A DNA stretch of 64,000 nucleotides from Clostridiales bacterium (GTDB taxonomy: Bacteria > Bacillota > Clostridia > Christensenellales > CAG-138): positions 1-64,000 of the forward strand of contig JAAYUE010000030.1 of assembly GCA_012517905.1 (NCBI GenBank). Direction: 5' to 3'. The notes beneath the pieces are model-generated. The model did no database searches and had not been told where the DNA came from. It worked only from the letters and a program-made list of their open reading frames with translations. Below, piece after piece: positions 1-8,223 of this stretch. Each line of letters opens with the position of its first letter. Positions within the stretch are counted from its first letter, which is position 1. The translations under genes were made by a program, and so were the position numbers.

Positions 1-326
1 CGCTGGCGGCGTTTCAGAAGCATCCGCGCATCCGCGTGGTGTCGATCGACGAAGGGTTTCTGGGCAACGCGAGCCTGTTCAAATACGCGCGCGATCTGGG
101 CAACCCCCGCGGGGACATGTACGAAATCGGGCTCTGGTCGGATTCGATCGTGGAGACGGGCGACGAGATCATGTACGCCATCAACATTCCGCAGGAGAGC
201 GTGACCATTCCCGAGACGATGGACGCCATCCGCGCCGCCTGCGGCATGCAGGCCACGCGCGAAGAGGGCACGGAAGCGACCAACAAGTATCTCAAAATCG
301 GAAAATGGAAAGCAAAGGAGCAGTGA
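1..326 (+). CDS. Type II (archaeal-type) glyceraldehyde-3-phosphate dehydrogenase-like protein, C-terminal end only
   Basis: The reading frame is open from the left edge (first full codon at 3) to a TGA at 324-326, so only about the last 107 residues are present. The stretch HPRIRVVSIDEGF, then ARDLGNPRGDMYE, a QES tripeptide, IPETMDAIRA and a final TNKYLKI follow the C-terminal pattern I know from type II, archaeal-type phosphorylating GAPDHs. Those usually read ARDLGRPRxDMYE, HQES and VPENxDAIRA. The canonical His before QES is replaced (IPQES here). The gene is followed after 45 bases by 4hbD, so they probably share a transcript. In the characterised clostridial pathway the slot before 4hbD is filled by CoA-acylating succinate-semialdehyde dehydrogenase, so this paralogue may act on a different acyl substrate; that is inference. 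The N-terminal nucleotide-binding half and catalytic Cys lie outside the window. Confidence 0.7.
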   Translation, partial: LAAFQKHPRIRVVSIDEGFLGNASLFKYARDLGNPRGDMYEIGLWSDSIVETGDEIMYAINIPQESVTIPETMDAIRAACGMQATREEGTEATNKYLKIGKWKAKEQ

Positions 327-371
327 GCTGCCGCAGCAAGCGAAGCGCGGCAGTGAGGAGGAACGTTACAC

Positions 372-1493
372 ATGATACAGCTGATCTACAAACCGAGCGT
401 CTACAAATTCAACACCTGTAAGGAATTTGCGGAAGAATTCAACGTTGGCAAAGGGGACCTGGTGCTGTCCAACGAATACATCTTCAAGCCGTATTTCGGC
501 GGCCTGAACCTGCCCGTGACCACCATTTTTCAGGAAAAATTCGGTACCGGCGAGCCGACGGACGTCATGGTGGAGACCATCATGGCGGAGGCGGCAAAGA
601 CGAACTATAAGCGCATCATCGCGGTCGGCGGCGGCACGGTGGTCGATATCGCAAAGGTGCTCTCCCTCAGGAGCACGGGCAACGTCGACGATCTGTACGC
701 CAAGATTCCGAATCTGGACCGGGACTGCGAGCTGGTGATCGTGCCGACCACCTGCGGCACGGGCAGCGAGGCGACGAACCTCTCGATTCTGAACCGCACG
801 CGCCTCGGCACCAAGATGGGCCTCGTGTCCAACGCCATGTATGCCGACTCCGCGGTGCTGATTCCGGAGCTGCTGCACGATCTGCCGCTCGGCGTGTTTG
901 CGACGAGCTCGATCGACGCGCTGGTGCACGCGGTGGAGTCCAGCCTTTCCCCGAAGGCGACGGCGTATACCAAGCTCTTCGGATACAAGGCGATCGAGAT
1001 GATCCTCTGCGGCTATCGCAGGATTGTGGCGGCGGGAAACACCAAGGAGAGCCGCATTGCGGAGTCCGAAAACTTCCTCATCGCTTCCAATTTCGCGGGT
1101 CTCGCGTTCGGAACGGCGGGGTGCGCGACCGTGCACGCCATGGCGTATCCGCTCGGCGGCGTGTTCCATGTTGCGCACGGCGAGAGCAACTACGTGCTGT
1201 TTACCGCGGTGCTCAAGAACTATCTGGAGATCCAGGATGCCGGCGAAATCCGGGTGCTGAACCAGTATCTGGCCGATCTGCTCGACTGCTCCGTCGAGAC
1301 GGTTTACGACGAACTGGAAAAGCTCCTGAACCACGTTCTGCCGAAGAAACCGCTGCATGAGTTCGGCGTGAAAAAGGAAGATTTGCAGATGTTTACCGAC
1401 AGCGTCATGAAGACGCAGGGCAGGCTGCTGGCTAACAGCTTTGTCCCGCTGGACGACGCGCGGATACTGAAGATTTATACAGAGATATTCTGA
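372..1493 (+). CDS. 4hbD: 4-hydroxybutyrate dehydrogenase (iron-type alcohol dehydrogenase)
   Basis: A 373-residue group III (iron-dependent) alcohol dehydrogenase that interconverts succinate semialdehyde and 4-hydroxybutyrate with NAD(H) in the cytoplasm. It closely follows the Clostridium kluyveri and C. aminobutyricum 4HbD pattern from end to end, including the VYKFNTCKEFAEEF start and the KKPLHEFG segment near the C-terminus. The nucleotide loop IAVGGGTVVDIAK is at residues 83-95 and PTTCGTGSE at 125-133. Putative metal ligands are D182, H186, H255 and H269, with the 14-residue spacing of the last two histidines usual in the family. The start is supported by GAGGAGGAA upstream of the ATG. 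AbfD follows after 26 bases. Confidence is high because of the specific neighbours. Confidence 0.93.
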   Translation: MIQLIYKPSVYKFNTCKEFAEEFNVGKGDLVLSNEYIFKPYFGGLNLPVTTIFQEKFGTGEPTDVMVETIMAEAAKTNYKRIIAVGGGTVVDIAKVLSLRSTGNVDDLYAKIPNLDRDCELVIVPTTCGTGSEATNLSILNRTRLGTKMGLVSNAMYADSAVLIPELLHDLPLGVFATSSIDALVHAVESSLSPKATAYTKLFGYKAIEMILCGYRRIVAAGNTKESRIAESENFLIASNFAGLAFGTAGCATVHAMAYPLGGVFHVAHGESNYVLFTAVLKNYLEIQDAGEIRVLNQYLADLLDCSVETVYDELEKLLNHVLPKKPLHEFGVKKEDLQMFTDSVMKTQGRLLANSFVPLDDARILKIYTEIF

Positions 1494-1519
1494 GCTGAGA
1501 GATCGAAAGGAGAATTACC

Positions 1520-2971
1520 ATGGCACTCATGACGGGAGAACAATATATCGAATCGATCCGCAAGATGAAGATGCAGGTCTACATGTTCGGCAAAAAGGTG
1601 GAACACCCGGTCGACGACCCCATCCTTCGTCCTTCGCTGAATTCGGTACGGATGACATACGATCTGGCGCAGATGCCGGAATACCAGGACCTGATGACGG
1701 CGAAATCTCCGTATACCGGAGGGATCGTCAACCGCTTTACGCACCTGCACCAGTCTACGGAAGACCTCATCAAAAAGGTAAAGATGCAGCGTCTGCTCGG
1801 CCAAAAGACGGCGGCGTGCTTCCAGCGCTGCGTGGGGATGGACGCGTTTAACTCGGTGTTTTCCACCACGTATGAAGTGGACAAGAAATACGGCACGCAC
1901 TATCACGAGAACTTCAAGAAGTTTCTCGTCGAGTGCCAGGAAAAGGACCTCACGGTAGACGGCGCGATGACCGACCCCAAGGGCGACCGTTCGCTTTCGC
2001 CGAGCCAGCAGGAGGACCCGGATCTGTATCTGCGCGTCGTGGAGCGGCGGCCGGACGGCATCGTCGTGCGCGGCGCAAAAGCGCACCAGACGGGCATGCT
2101 CAACTCCCACGAGGTGATCGTCATGCCGACCATCGCCATGCGTCCTGAGGACAAGGACTACGCGGTGTCTTTCGCGGTGCCGCTGGATTCGCCGGGACTG
2201 TTCATGATCATCGGCCGGCAGAGCTGCGACACGCGCAAGTGCGAGGGCAGCGAGATGGACGTCGGCAATTCCGAGTTTGGCGGCGTGGAAGCGCTGACCA
2301 TATTTGACGACGTGTTCGTGCCCAACGAGCGTATCTTCCTCAACGGCGAGACCGAGTTTGCGGGCATGATGGTCGAGCGGTTTGCGGGCTATCACCGCCA
2401 GAGCTACGGCGGATGCAAAGTCGGCGTCGGCGACGTGCTCATCGGCGCGGCGGCGCTTGCCGCGGAATACAACGGCGCGGCGAAGGCGAGCCACATCAAG
2501 GATAAGTTGATCGAGATGACGCACCTGAACGAAACGCTGTTCAGTTGCGGCATCGCCTGCTCCGCGGAGGGGTCCAAGACCGAAGCGGGGAACTACATCA
2601 TCGACCTGCTTCTGGCCAACGTCTGCAAGCAGAACGTCACGCGCTTTCCGTATGAAATCGTCCGTCTGGGCGAGGACATCGCGGGCGGCCTGATGGTGAC
2701 CGCCCCGTCGGAAGCGGACCTGCGCGACGAAAAGCTCGGGCCGTATGTCGACAAGTATCTCAAAGGCGTCGGCGTGGTTTCGACCGAAAACCGCCTGCGC
2801 ATCCTGCGGCTGATCGAGAATCTCTCGCTGGGAACCGCGGCGGTCGGGTACCGCACGGAGTCGATGCACGGCGCCGGCTCTCCGCAGGCGCAGCGCATCA
2901 TGATCGCGCGGCAGAGCAATCTTGCGCACAAGAAAGAGCTTGCAAAAGCGATTGCGCACATTAAGGACTGA
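1520..2971 (+). CDS. abfD: 4-hydroxybutyryl-CoA dehydratase / vinylacetyl-CoA delta-isomerase
   Basis: This [4Fe-4S]- and FAD-containing enzyme dehydrates 4-hydroxybutyryl-CoA and isomerises the product to crotonyl-CoA. The 483-residue protein is collinear with the C. aminobutyricum AbfD sequence as I remember it, including QKTAACFQRCVGMDAF and AGYHRQSYGGCKVG. Cluster ligands are expected at C100, C104, H292 and C299, and all are present. The C-terminal YRTESMHGAGSPQAQR block is intact, so the enzyme looks functional. AAAGGAG precedes the ATG. It is oxygen-sensitive in all studied cases, which supports an anaerobic host. It lies between 4hbD and two small cysteine-containing proteins that might serve its cluster. 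Confidence 0.96.
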   Translation: MALMTGEQYIESIRKMKMQVYMFGKKVEHPVDDPILRPSLNSVRMTYDLAQMPEYQDLMTAKSPYTGGIVNRFTHLHQSTEDLIKKVKMQRLLGQKTAACFQRCVGMDAFNSVFSTTYEVDKKYGTHYHENFKKFLVECQEKDLTVDGAMTDPKGDRSLSPSQQEDPDLYLRVVERRPDGIVVRGAKAHQTGMLNSHEVIVMPTIAMRPEDKDYAVSFAVPLDSPGLFMIIGRQSCDTRKCEGSEMDVGNSEFGGVEALTIFDDVFVPNERIFLNGETEFAGMMVERFAGYHRQSYGGCKVGVGDVLIGAAALAAEYNGAAKASHIKDKLIEMTHLNETLFSCGIACSAEGSKTEAGNYIIDLLLANVCKQNVTRFPYEIVRLGEDIAGGLMVTAPSEADLRDEKLGPYVDKYLKGVGVVSTENRLRILRLIENLSLGTAAVGYRTESMHGAGSPQAQRIMIARQSNLAHKKELAKAIAHIKD

Positions 2972-3048
2972 GACGGCCCGCCGCATGCGGACCGGGGACG
3001 CGGGCGCGAATCCCCGCGCGAACTTACACAGAATGCTAGGTGATCGAC

Positions 3049-3345
3049 ATGAATGCTGACGAAGACGTGATGGAGCGGATCAATCAGGTGATTGAGAGCC
3101 GCATCCGCCCGCAGCTGATGCTTCACAACGGAGATATGAAGGTGGTCGGCTTTTCCGACGGCGTGCTGCGCTTTCAGATGCTTGGGCAGTGCGCGGGGTG
3201 CGCCTCCGCGGACATCACCGCGGAGGAAATCGTCGAATCGGAACTGACCGCCGCCGTCCCCGAGGTGAAGCAGGCCGTGCTGGTTCAGCACGTCAGCGAC
3301 GACTTGATCGAGCAAGCCTACGCCATCCTGCGCCATGGGAAGTAA
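3049..3345 (+). CDS. NifU C-terminal-domain iron-sulfur scaffold-like protein
   Basis: A 98-residue single-domain protein made up of the NifU C-terminal (Nfu) fold. The cluster-binding CxxC is in LGQCAGCASADIT, followed by a VESELTAAVPEVKQ helix and strand. Nfu proteins hold or pass on [4Fe-4S] clusters. AGGTGA at 3038-3043 sits five bases before the ATG at 3049, so I prefer this start over the in-frame GTG at 3040, which lies within that ribosome site. The gene sits between the Fe-S enzyme AbfD and the CoA-transferase, so a dedicated role in maturing or repairing the AbfD cluster is plausible but inferred. It overlaps the next gene by 11 bases, suggesting coupled translation. Confidence 0.82.
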   Translation: MNADEDVMERINQVIESRIRPQLMLHNGDMKVVGFSDGVLRFQMLGQCAGCASADITAEEIVESELTAAVPEVKQAVLVQHVSDDLIEQAYAILRHGK

Positions 3346-3616
3346 GCGTCCCGTCGGCGTCCGGTATTGCGGCGGCTGCAACCCCAGGTTTGACCGCGTC
3401 GGGTTTGTGCGCAGACTGCAGGAGGAGTTTCCGGAGATTTCGATCGAATACGCCGAGGAAGGCCGGCAATATGCGGCCGTCCTGGTTGTGTGCGGCTGTC
3501 ATGCGGCGTGCGCAAGCCAAAATGGGCTGTCGAACGCTCCGGAGATCCTTGTGGTCAGAAGCGAAGCGGATGTTCCGGCGGCAAAAGCCCTGCTCAAACG
3601 AGCGATGTTGCAATAG
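3335..3616 (+). CDS. Small conserved-looking Cys-rich protein of unknown function
   Basis: A 93-residue protein that I cannot assign to a family. It begins near VRYCGGCNPRFDR, with a CxxC pair, and has a second cysteine group in VVCGCHAACAS. This pattern suggests metal or Fe-S binding. The predicted alternation of strand and helix resembles a small alpha/beta domain with no membrane segment. It starts inside the end of the NifU-domain gene and has no obvious ribosome site of its own, so it is probably translationally coupled. It ends 12 bases before the 4HB CoA-transferase. Its place in the operon suggests a partner of AbfD or of the Nfu protein, but nothing in the sequence proves it. Confidence 0.6.
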   Translation: MGSKRPVGVRYCGGCNPRFDRVGFVRRLQEEFPEISIEYAEEGRQYAAVLVVCGCHAACASQNGLSNAPEILVVRSEADVPAAKALLKRAMLQ

Positions 3617-3628
3617 GAGGAGAATTCA

Positions 3629-4927
3629 ATGGATTGGGAATCCAGATATCACTCGCAGATCACAACGCTGGAAGAAGCGGTAAAAAAGATAAAGTCGGGC
3701 GACCGTGTCATCGTGGAGCACGCCTGCGGCGAGCCTTCTGAGCTTCTGGCCGCCATGGTGGACAATGCGGAAGCGTATCGCGATGTGGAAGTCGTGCATA
3801 TGGTCGCAATGGGCAAGGCGCTGTACGCGCAGCCCGGCATGGAAAAGCATTTTCGCCACAACTCGATTTTTGTCGGCGGAACGACGCGGGATGCGATCGC
3901 TTCCGGGCGGGGCGACTTCACGCCGAGCTACTTTTCCGAGATTCCGAAGCTGTTTTCCACGACGCTGCCGGTGGATGTGGCGCTGATTACGGTCAGCCCG
4001 CCGGACGAAGAGGGAAAGTTTTCGCTCGGCGTGTCGGTGGACTACACGCTGGCCGCGGCAAAAGCCGCGAAGCTGGTGATTGCGCAGGTCAACGACCAGA
4101 TGCCGTACACGATCGGCGATTCGTTTCTGACGGCGGACGAGATCGACTGGCTCATTCCGCTGTCCTCGCCGGTGATCACGCTTCCGCCGCCGAAGATCGG
4201 CGAGGTGGAGGAGGCCATCGGCAGGCACTGCGCCAGCCTGGTGCGGGACGGAGACACCCTGCAGCTGGGCATCGGCGCCATCCCGGACGCCGTGCTGCTG
4301 TTTCTGAAGGATAAGAAGGACCTTGGCATCCATTCGGAAATGTTTTCGGACGGCGTCGTCGAGCTCGTTCGCGAGGGCGTCATCACAAACGCGAAGAAGA
4401 CGCTGCACCCGGGCAAATTCATCGCTACGTTCCTGATGGGCACGAGGCAGCTTTACGACTTTGTCGATCACAATCCGGATGTCGAGATGCATCCCGTGGA
4501 CTATGTCAACCATCCCGCGGTCATCGCGAAAAACGACAATATGGTCTCCATCAACTCCTGCGTGCAGGTCGATCTGATGGGGCAGGTCGCCGCGGAATCG
4601 ATCGGTTACAAACAGATTTCCGGCGTCGGCGGGCAGGTGGATTTTATCCGCGGGGCCGCGCTGAGCAAAAACGGCCGCGCGATCATCGCCATGCCGTCCA
4701 CGGCGGCAAAGGGCGCGGTGTCCCGCATCGTCGCGCTGCTCGACGAGGGCGCGGCGGTCACCACGACGCGCAACGACGTGGACTACGTGATCACGGAATA
4801 CGGCATTGCGCCGCTCAAGGGCAGGTCCCTCAGAACGCGCGCGCGGAATCTGATTCGAATTGCACACCCGGATTTTCAGCCCACCCTGCAGCGGGAGTTT
4901 GAGAAGCGGTTCAACTGCGCGTTTTAA
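3629..4927 (+). CDS. abfT: 4-hydroxybutyrate CoA-transferase (acetyl-CoA hydrolase/transferase family)
   Basis: A 432-residue class I CoA-transferase that moves CoA from acetyl-CoA or butyryl-CoA to 4-hydroxybutyrate, the activation step before AbfD. Supporting motifs are the CoA-site LGIGAIPDAVL (about 213-223) and the block HSEMFSDGVVEL, with the likely catalytic glutamate E237 forming the glutamyl-CoA thioester. The C-terminal domain carries the usual GVGGQVDFIRGA segment. AGGAGGAG is directly upstream. Butyrate:acetate CoA-transferases belong to the same family, so substrate choice rests mainly on the neighbouring 4hbD and abfD. No truncation is seen. Confidence 0.88.
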   Translation: MDWESRYHSQITTLEEAVKKIKSGDRVIVEHACGEPSELLAAMVDNAEAYRDVEVVHMVAMGKALYAQPGMEKHFRHNSIFVGGTTRDAIASGRGDFTPSYFSEIPKLFSTTLPVDVALITVSPPDEEGKFSLGVSVDYTLAAAKAAKLVIAQVNDQMPYTIGDSFLTADEIDWLIPLSSPVITLPPPKIGEVEEAIGRHCASLVRDGDTLQLGIGAIPDAVLLFLKDKKDLGIHSEMFSDGVVELVREGVITNAKKTLHPGKFIATFLMGTRQLYDFVDHNPDVEMHPVDYVNHPAVIAKNDNMVSINSCVQVDLMGQVAAESIGYKQISGVGGQVDFIRGAALSKNGRAIIAMPSTAAKGAVSRIVALLDEGAAVTTTRNDVDYVITEYGIAPLKGRSLRTRARNLIRIAHPDFQPTLQREFEKRFNCAF

Positions 4928-4966
4928 CGCGGGGCGCAGTCCTGTGAAACGGAAAGGGAAATCGAT

Positions 4967-6145
4967 ATGCGAGAAATTGTGATAGCGGGCGCGGTGCGTA
5001 CGCCGATTGGAAAGGTGGGCGGCACGCTCGCCGGCACGCCGGTTGCGGAGCTCGGCGCCATCGTGATCCGCGAGGCTCTGAAGCGGGCCGGCGTCGCGGC
5101 CGATCAGGTGGACGAAGTGCTGATGGGCTGCGTGCTCCAGGCCGCGCAGGGCCAGAATGTCGCGCGACAGGCGACGCTGAAAGCGGGTCTTCCACAGGAG
5201 GTGCCGGCACTGACGCTGAACAACGTCTGCGGCTCGGGACTGAAGTGCGTCAACCTCGCCGCGGCGATGATTCAGGCCGGACAGGCGGAGGTGATCGTCG
5301 CGGGCGGCATGGAAAACATGTCCAGCGCGGTCTATGCGCTGCAAAACGCGCGCTTTGGATACCGCATGAACGACGGCCAGCTTGTGGATACGATGATTCG
5401 GGACTCGCTTTGGGATGCGTTTAACGATTATCATATGGGTATCACCGCGGAAAACCTCGCGGCCAAATACGGCGTGACCAGACAGATGCAGGACGAGTTC
5501 TCCGCGGCCAGCCAGCAAAAATGCGAGGCGGCGCAGCAGGCGAACCGATTCGCCGAAGAGATCGTGCCGGTCCCCGTCAAGGTAAAAAAGGACATGGTCC
5601 CGTTTGACAGGGACGAATACCCGCGCGCGGGCGTAACGAAGGAAAGCCTGGCCGGACTCAAGCCGGCCTTTCAAAAGGACGGCACCGTGACCGCGGGCAA
5701 CGCCTCGGGCATCAACGACGGCGCGGCCGCCGTTGTGGTGATGAGCGCGGAGGCGGCGGCCCGCCTTGGCGTCCAGCCGATGGCAAAGTGGGTCTGCGGC
5801 GCGTCTGCGGGCGTCGATCCCTCAATCATGGGCATCGGCCCGGTCTATTCTTCCCGCAAGGCGCTGGAGCAGTCCGGACTGAGCATCGGGGACATGGACC
5901 TGATCGAGGCGAACGAAGCGTTTGCCTCGCAGTCTCTGGCGGTTGGCATGGAGCTGGGCTGGGACGCCGAAAAGGTCAACGTAAACGGCGGAGCGATCGC
6001 CCTCGGGCATCCGGTCGGCGCATCCGGCACACGGATTCTTGTGACGCTGCTGCACGAGATGAAGCGCAGACAGTCCCGCTATGGACTCGCGACGCTTTGC
6101 GTGGGCGGCGGCATGGGCGTTTCGGCCATCGTGGAGCGAATCTAG
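4967..6145 (+). CDS. thlA: Acetyl-CoA C-acetyltransferase (thiolase)
   Basis: A 392-residue biosynthetic-type thiolase that condenses two acetyl-CoA to acetoacetyl-CoA. The acyl-accepting C88 lies in [13 protein letters not shown]348 in [14 protein letters not shown], and the second active-site C378 in [13 protein letters not shown] (316-320) is also present. Length and motif order are normal. It is followed within 20 bases by crotonase and then the 3-hydroxybutyryl-CoA dehydrogenase. Thiolase, HBD and crotonase together supply crotonyl-CoA from acetyl-CoA, a second entry to the pool made by AbfD. Confidence 0.94.
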   Translation: MREIVIAGAVRTPIGKVGGTLAGTPVAELGAIVIREALKRAGVAADQVDEVLMGCVLQAAQGQNVARQATLKAGLPQEVPALTLNNVCGSGLKCVNLAAAMIQAGQAEVIVAGGMENMSSAVYALQNARFGYRMNDGQLVDTMIRDSLWDAFNDYHMGITAENLAAKYGVTRQMQDEFSAASQQKCEAAQQANRFAEEIVPVPVKVKKDMVPFDRDEYPRAGVTKESLAGLKPAFQKDGTVTAGNASGINDGAAAVVVMSAEAAARLGVQPMAKWVCGASAGVDPSIMGIGPVYSSRKALEQSGLSIGDMDLIEANEAFASQSLAVGMELGWDAEKVNVNGGAIALGHPVGASGTRILVTLLHEMKRRQSRYGLATLCVGGGMGVSAIVERI

Positions 6146-6162
6146 GAAGGCGGAAAATCGAT

Positions 6163-6936
6163 ATGCAATACACCAGACTGGAGCGCAGCGGCAACGTTGC
6201 GACGATAACGATCGACCGGCCGGACGCGCTGAACGCGCTGAACGACGCGGTGCTGGACGATCTTGCGGCCGCGCTCGACGCGCTCGAACAAAAGGATCGC
6301 TGCCTGATCATTACGGGCTCCGGCAGCAAATCCTTCGTCGCGGGGGCGGACATCGCCGTGATGCGCAGTCAGAATAAAGCCGAAGCGATGGCGTTCGGCA
6401 AAAAGGGATCCGATCTGTTTCGCAGGATCGAGGCGCTGCCGATGCCGGTGATTGCGGCGGTGAACGGATATGCGCTTGGCGGCGGATTTGAGCTGGCCAT
6501 GGCTTGCGACATTCGAATCGCGTCGGAAAGCGCGGTGTTCGCGCTGCCGGAAGTCACGCTCGGCATCATTCCCGGCTTTGGCGGCACGCAGCGCATCGCA
6601 AAGGTCATCGGCGCTGGTCTGGCAAAGGAGATGTTGTTCAGCGGGCGGCGGATGAAGGCGGAGGAGGCCAAAGCATGCGCTCTGGTCAACGCGGTCTATC
6701 CGTCGGAGACGCTGATGGAAGAAGCGGCGAATCTGGCCGGCCGGATTGCGGCGAACGCGCCGATTGCGGTGCGCGCGGCAAAGACGGCGGTCAACCTGCG
6801 TATGGACGCCGACATGGACGCCGATCTCGACGCCGCGATGCGGCTCTATGTGAGCTGCTACGAAACCGCGGATCAGAAAAACGCCATGACGGCGTTTGTC
6901 GAAAAGCGGAAACCGGAACCGTTCGAAGATCGATAA
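6163..6936 (+). CDS. crt: 3-hydroxybutyryl-CoA dehydratase (crotonase, enoyl-CoA hydratase family)
   Basis: A 257-residue crotonase-fold protein. The oxyanion-hole segments are SFVAGADI (about 57-64) and [16 protein letters not shown]. The two catalytic glutamates expected for hydratases are E110 and E130 ([14 protein letters not shown]). The frame is open far upstream, but the ATG at 6163 is preceded by AGGAAGG and gives the standard family length. It reversibly hydrates crotonyl-CoA to (S)-3-hydroxybutyryl-CoA. Its position between thl and hbd supports this assignment over other enoyl-CoA hydratases. Confidence 0.92.
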   Translation: MQYTRLERSGNVATITIDRPDALNALNDAVLDDLAAALDALEQKDRCLIITGSGSKSFVAGADIAVMRSQNKAEAMAFGKKGSDLFRRIEALPMPVIAAVNGYALGGGFELAMACDIRIASESAVFALPEVTLGIIPGFGGTQRIAKVIGAGLAKEMLFSGRRMKAEEAKACALVNAVYPSETLMEEAANLAGRIAANAPIAVRAAKTAVNLRMDADMDADLDAAMRLYVSCYETADQKNAMTAFVEKRKPEPFEDR

Positions 6937-6950
6937 GGGAGGAAGACACG

Positions 6951-7784
6951 ATGAAGATAGGAATCATCGGCGCGGGGGTCATGGGCTCCGGCATTGCGCA
7001 GACATTTGCCGCGCAGGAGGGATATGACGTTGTCCTCTGCGACGTCACCGCGGAGCTCGCCGCAAACGGCAAAAAGAAGATCGCCGCGAGCCTTTCCAAG
7101 CTGGTACAAAAAGGGAAACTGGAGCAGTCCGCTGCGGACGGCGTGCTTTCCCGCATTGAAGCGGGCCTGATCGAAGCGGTCGGCGAGTGCGATCTCGTGC
7201 TTGAAGCGACGCTCGAGAAGATGGAACTCAAGCAGTCCGTGTTTTCCAGACTGCAGGAAATCTGCAAAAAGGACTGCATCTTTGCAACGAACACATCCTC
7301 GCTCTCCATTACGGAGATGTCGCGCGGGCTCGACCGCCCGATCGTCGGGATGCACTTTTTCAACCCTGCGCCGGTGATGAAGCTCGTGGAAGTGATCGCG
7401 GGGTTGCATACGCCGGAATCGCTCTGCGAGCGCATCGTCGAAATCGCCTCCGCCATCGGAAAAACGCCGGTGCGCGTGCAGGAGGCGGCGGGGTTCATCG
7501 TCAACCGCATCCTGATTACGATGATCAACGAAGCCATCGGCGTCTATGCGGACGGCGTGGCGTCGGCGGAGGAGATCGACATCGCCATGAAGCTCGGCGC
7601 GAACCATCCCATGGGGCCGCTGGAACTGGGCGATCTCGTCGGGCTGGACGTTTGCCTCGCCATCATGGAGGTGCTGCACAGTGAAACGGGAGATCCGAAA
7701 TATCGACCGCATCCACTGCTGAAAAAGATGGTGCGCGGCAATCTGTTGGGCAGAAAGACCGGCAAGGGCTTTTTTGAATATTGA
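6951..7784 (+). CDS. hbd: 3-hydroxybutyryl-CoA dehydrogenase
   Basis: A 277-residue two-domain dehydrogenase. The Rossmann loop [14 protein letters not shown] is at residues 4-17. The catalytic pair is H135 in GMHFFNPAP and E147 in MKLVEV. The C-terminal domain contains [22 protein letters not shown] and a final [10 protein letters not shown], which are standard for short clostridial HBD. The start at 6951 follows GGGAGGA; the longer upstream open frame is the overlap shadow of crt. It reduces acetoacetyl-CoA to 3-hydroxybutyryl-CoA. It is the last recognised pathway enzyme before the small GNAT. Confidence 0.94.
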   Translation: MKIGIIGAGVMGSGIAQTFAAQEGYDVVLCDVTAELAANGKKKIAASLSKLVQKGKLEQSAADGVLSRIEAGLIEAVGECDLVLEATLEKMELKQSVFSRLQEICKKDCIFATNTSSLSITEMSRGLDRPIVGMHFFNPAPVMKLVEVIAGLHTPESLCERIVEIASAIGKTPVRVQEAAGFIVNRILITMINEAIGVYADGVASAEEIDIAMKLGANHPMGPLELGDLVGLDVCLAIMEVLHSETGDPKYRPHPLLKKMVRGNLLGRKTGKGFFEY

Positions 7785-7829
7785 TCGCGCGCACGGCGCC
7801 TTTGGACAACCAGAATTACAGGAGTTAAC

Positions 7830-8120
7830 ATGGAATTTCAGGTGACGGACGGGCGCGTTTTCAGCGCGGACGAAAAACAGGAACTGATGGCGGAGGCGAC
7901 CTACACGCGCCTGGAGAACGGCGAGGTCAATATCGACCGCACCTATGTCAACCCCGTCCTGCGCGGGCAGGGCGCTGCCGGAAAGCTGATGGAGGCCGTT
8001 GCGGGACACCTGCGCGAACAGGGACTGAAAGCGACCGCGACATGCTCCTATGCCAACGCATGGTTTCACAAAAACAGGGAAGCCTACGCCGATATCATAT
8101 CCAACGATCTGAGCGACTGA
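7830..8120 (+). CDS. Short GNAT-type N-acetyltransferase (YjdJ-like)
   Basis: A 96-residue protein matching the short GNAT domain often annotated N-acetyltransferase. It has an RTYVNPVLRGQGAAGKLM segment, where the R-G-x-G-x-A loop binds the pyrophosphate of acetyl-CoA, and a C-terminal CSYANAWFHKN strand-helix. Such small members act on unknown small molecules or proteins. ACAGGAGT precedes the ATG. It closes the operon, being followed immediately by a hairpin with a T-run. A link to the fermentation pathway is not evident beyond co-transcription. Confidence 0.8.
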   Translation: MEFQVTDGRVFSADEKQELMAEATYTRLENGEVNIDRTYVNPVLRGQGAAGKLMEAVAGHLREQGLKATATCSYANAWFHKNREAYADIISNDLSD

Positions 8121-8126
8121 GCCAAT

Positions 8127-8155
8127 GCTGTGCGGTTAAACGCACAGCGTTTTTT
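8127..8155 (+). terminator. Rho-independent terminator after the 4HB/crotonyl-CoA operon
   Basis: An 8-bp perfect stem GCTGTGCG/CGCACAGC with a 6-base loop is followed by GTTTTTT. It lies 7 bases after the GNAT stop codon. Confidence 0.88.
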
Positions 8156-8223
8156 CGTGCAGCCACCGGTTTGCCGGTCAAACCTGTATCCACTCAACAC
8201 CAATATCAATATGGGGGTCAGTC

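Noticed and set aside
3626-5674. A minus-strand open frame of 682 codons opposite the CoA-transferase and thiolase
   Set aside because: GC-rich coding DNA leaves long open antisense frames. It is Arg/His-rich, has no ribosome site or family pattern, and lies over two certain genes.
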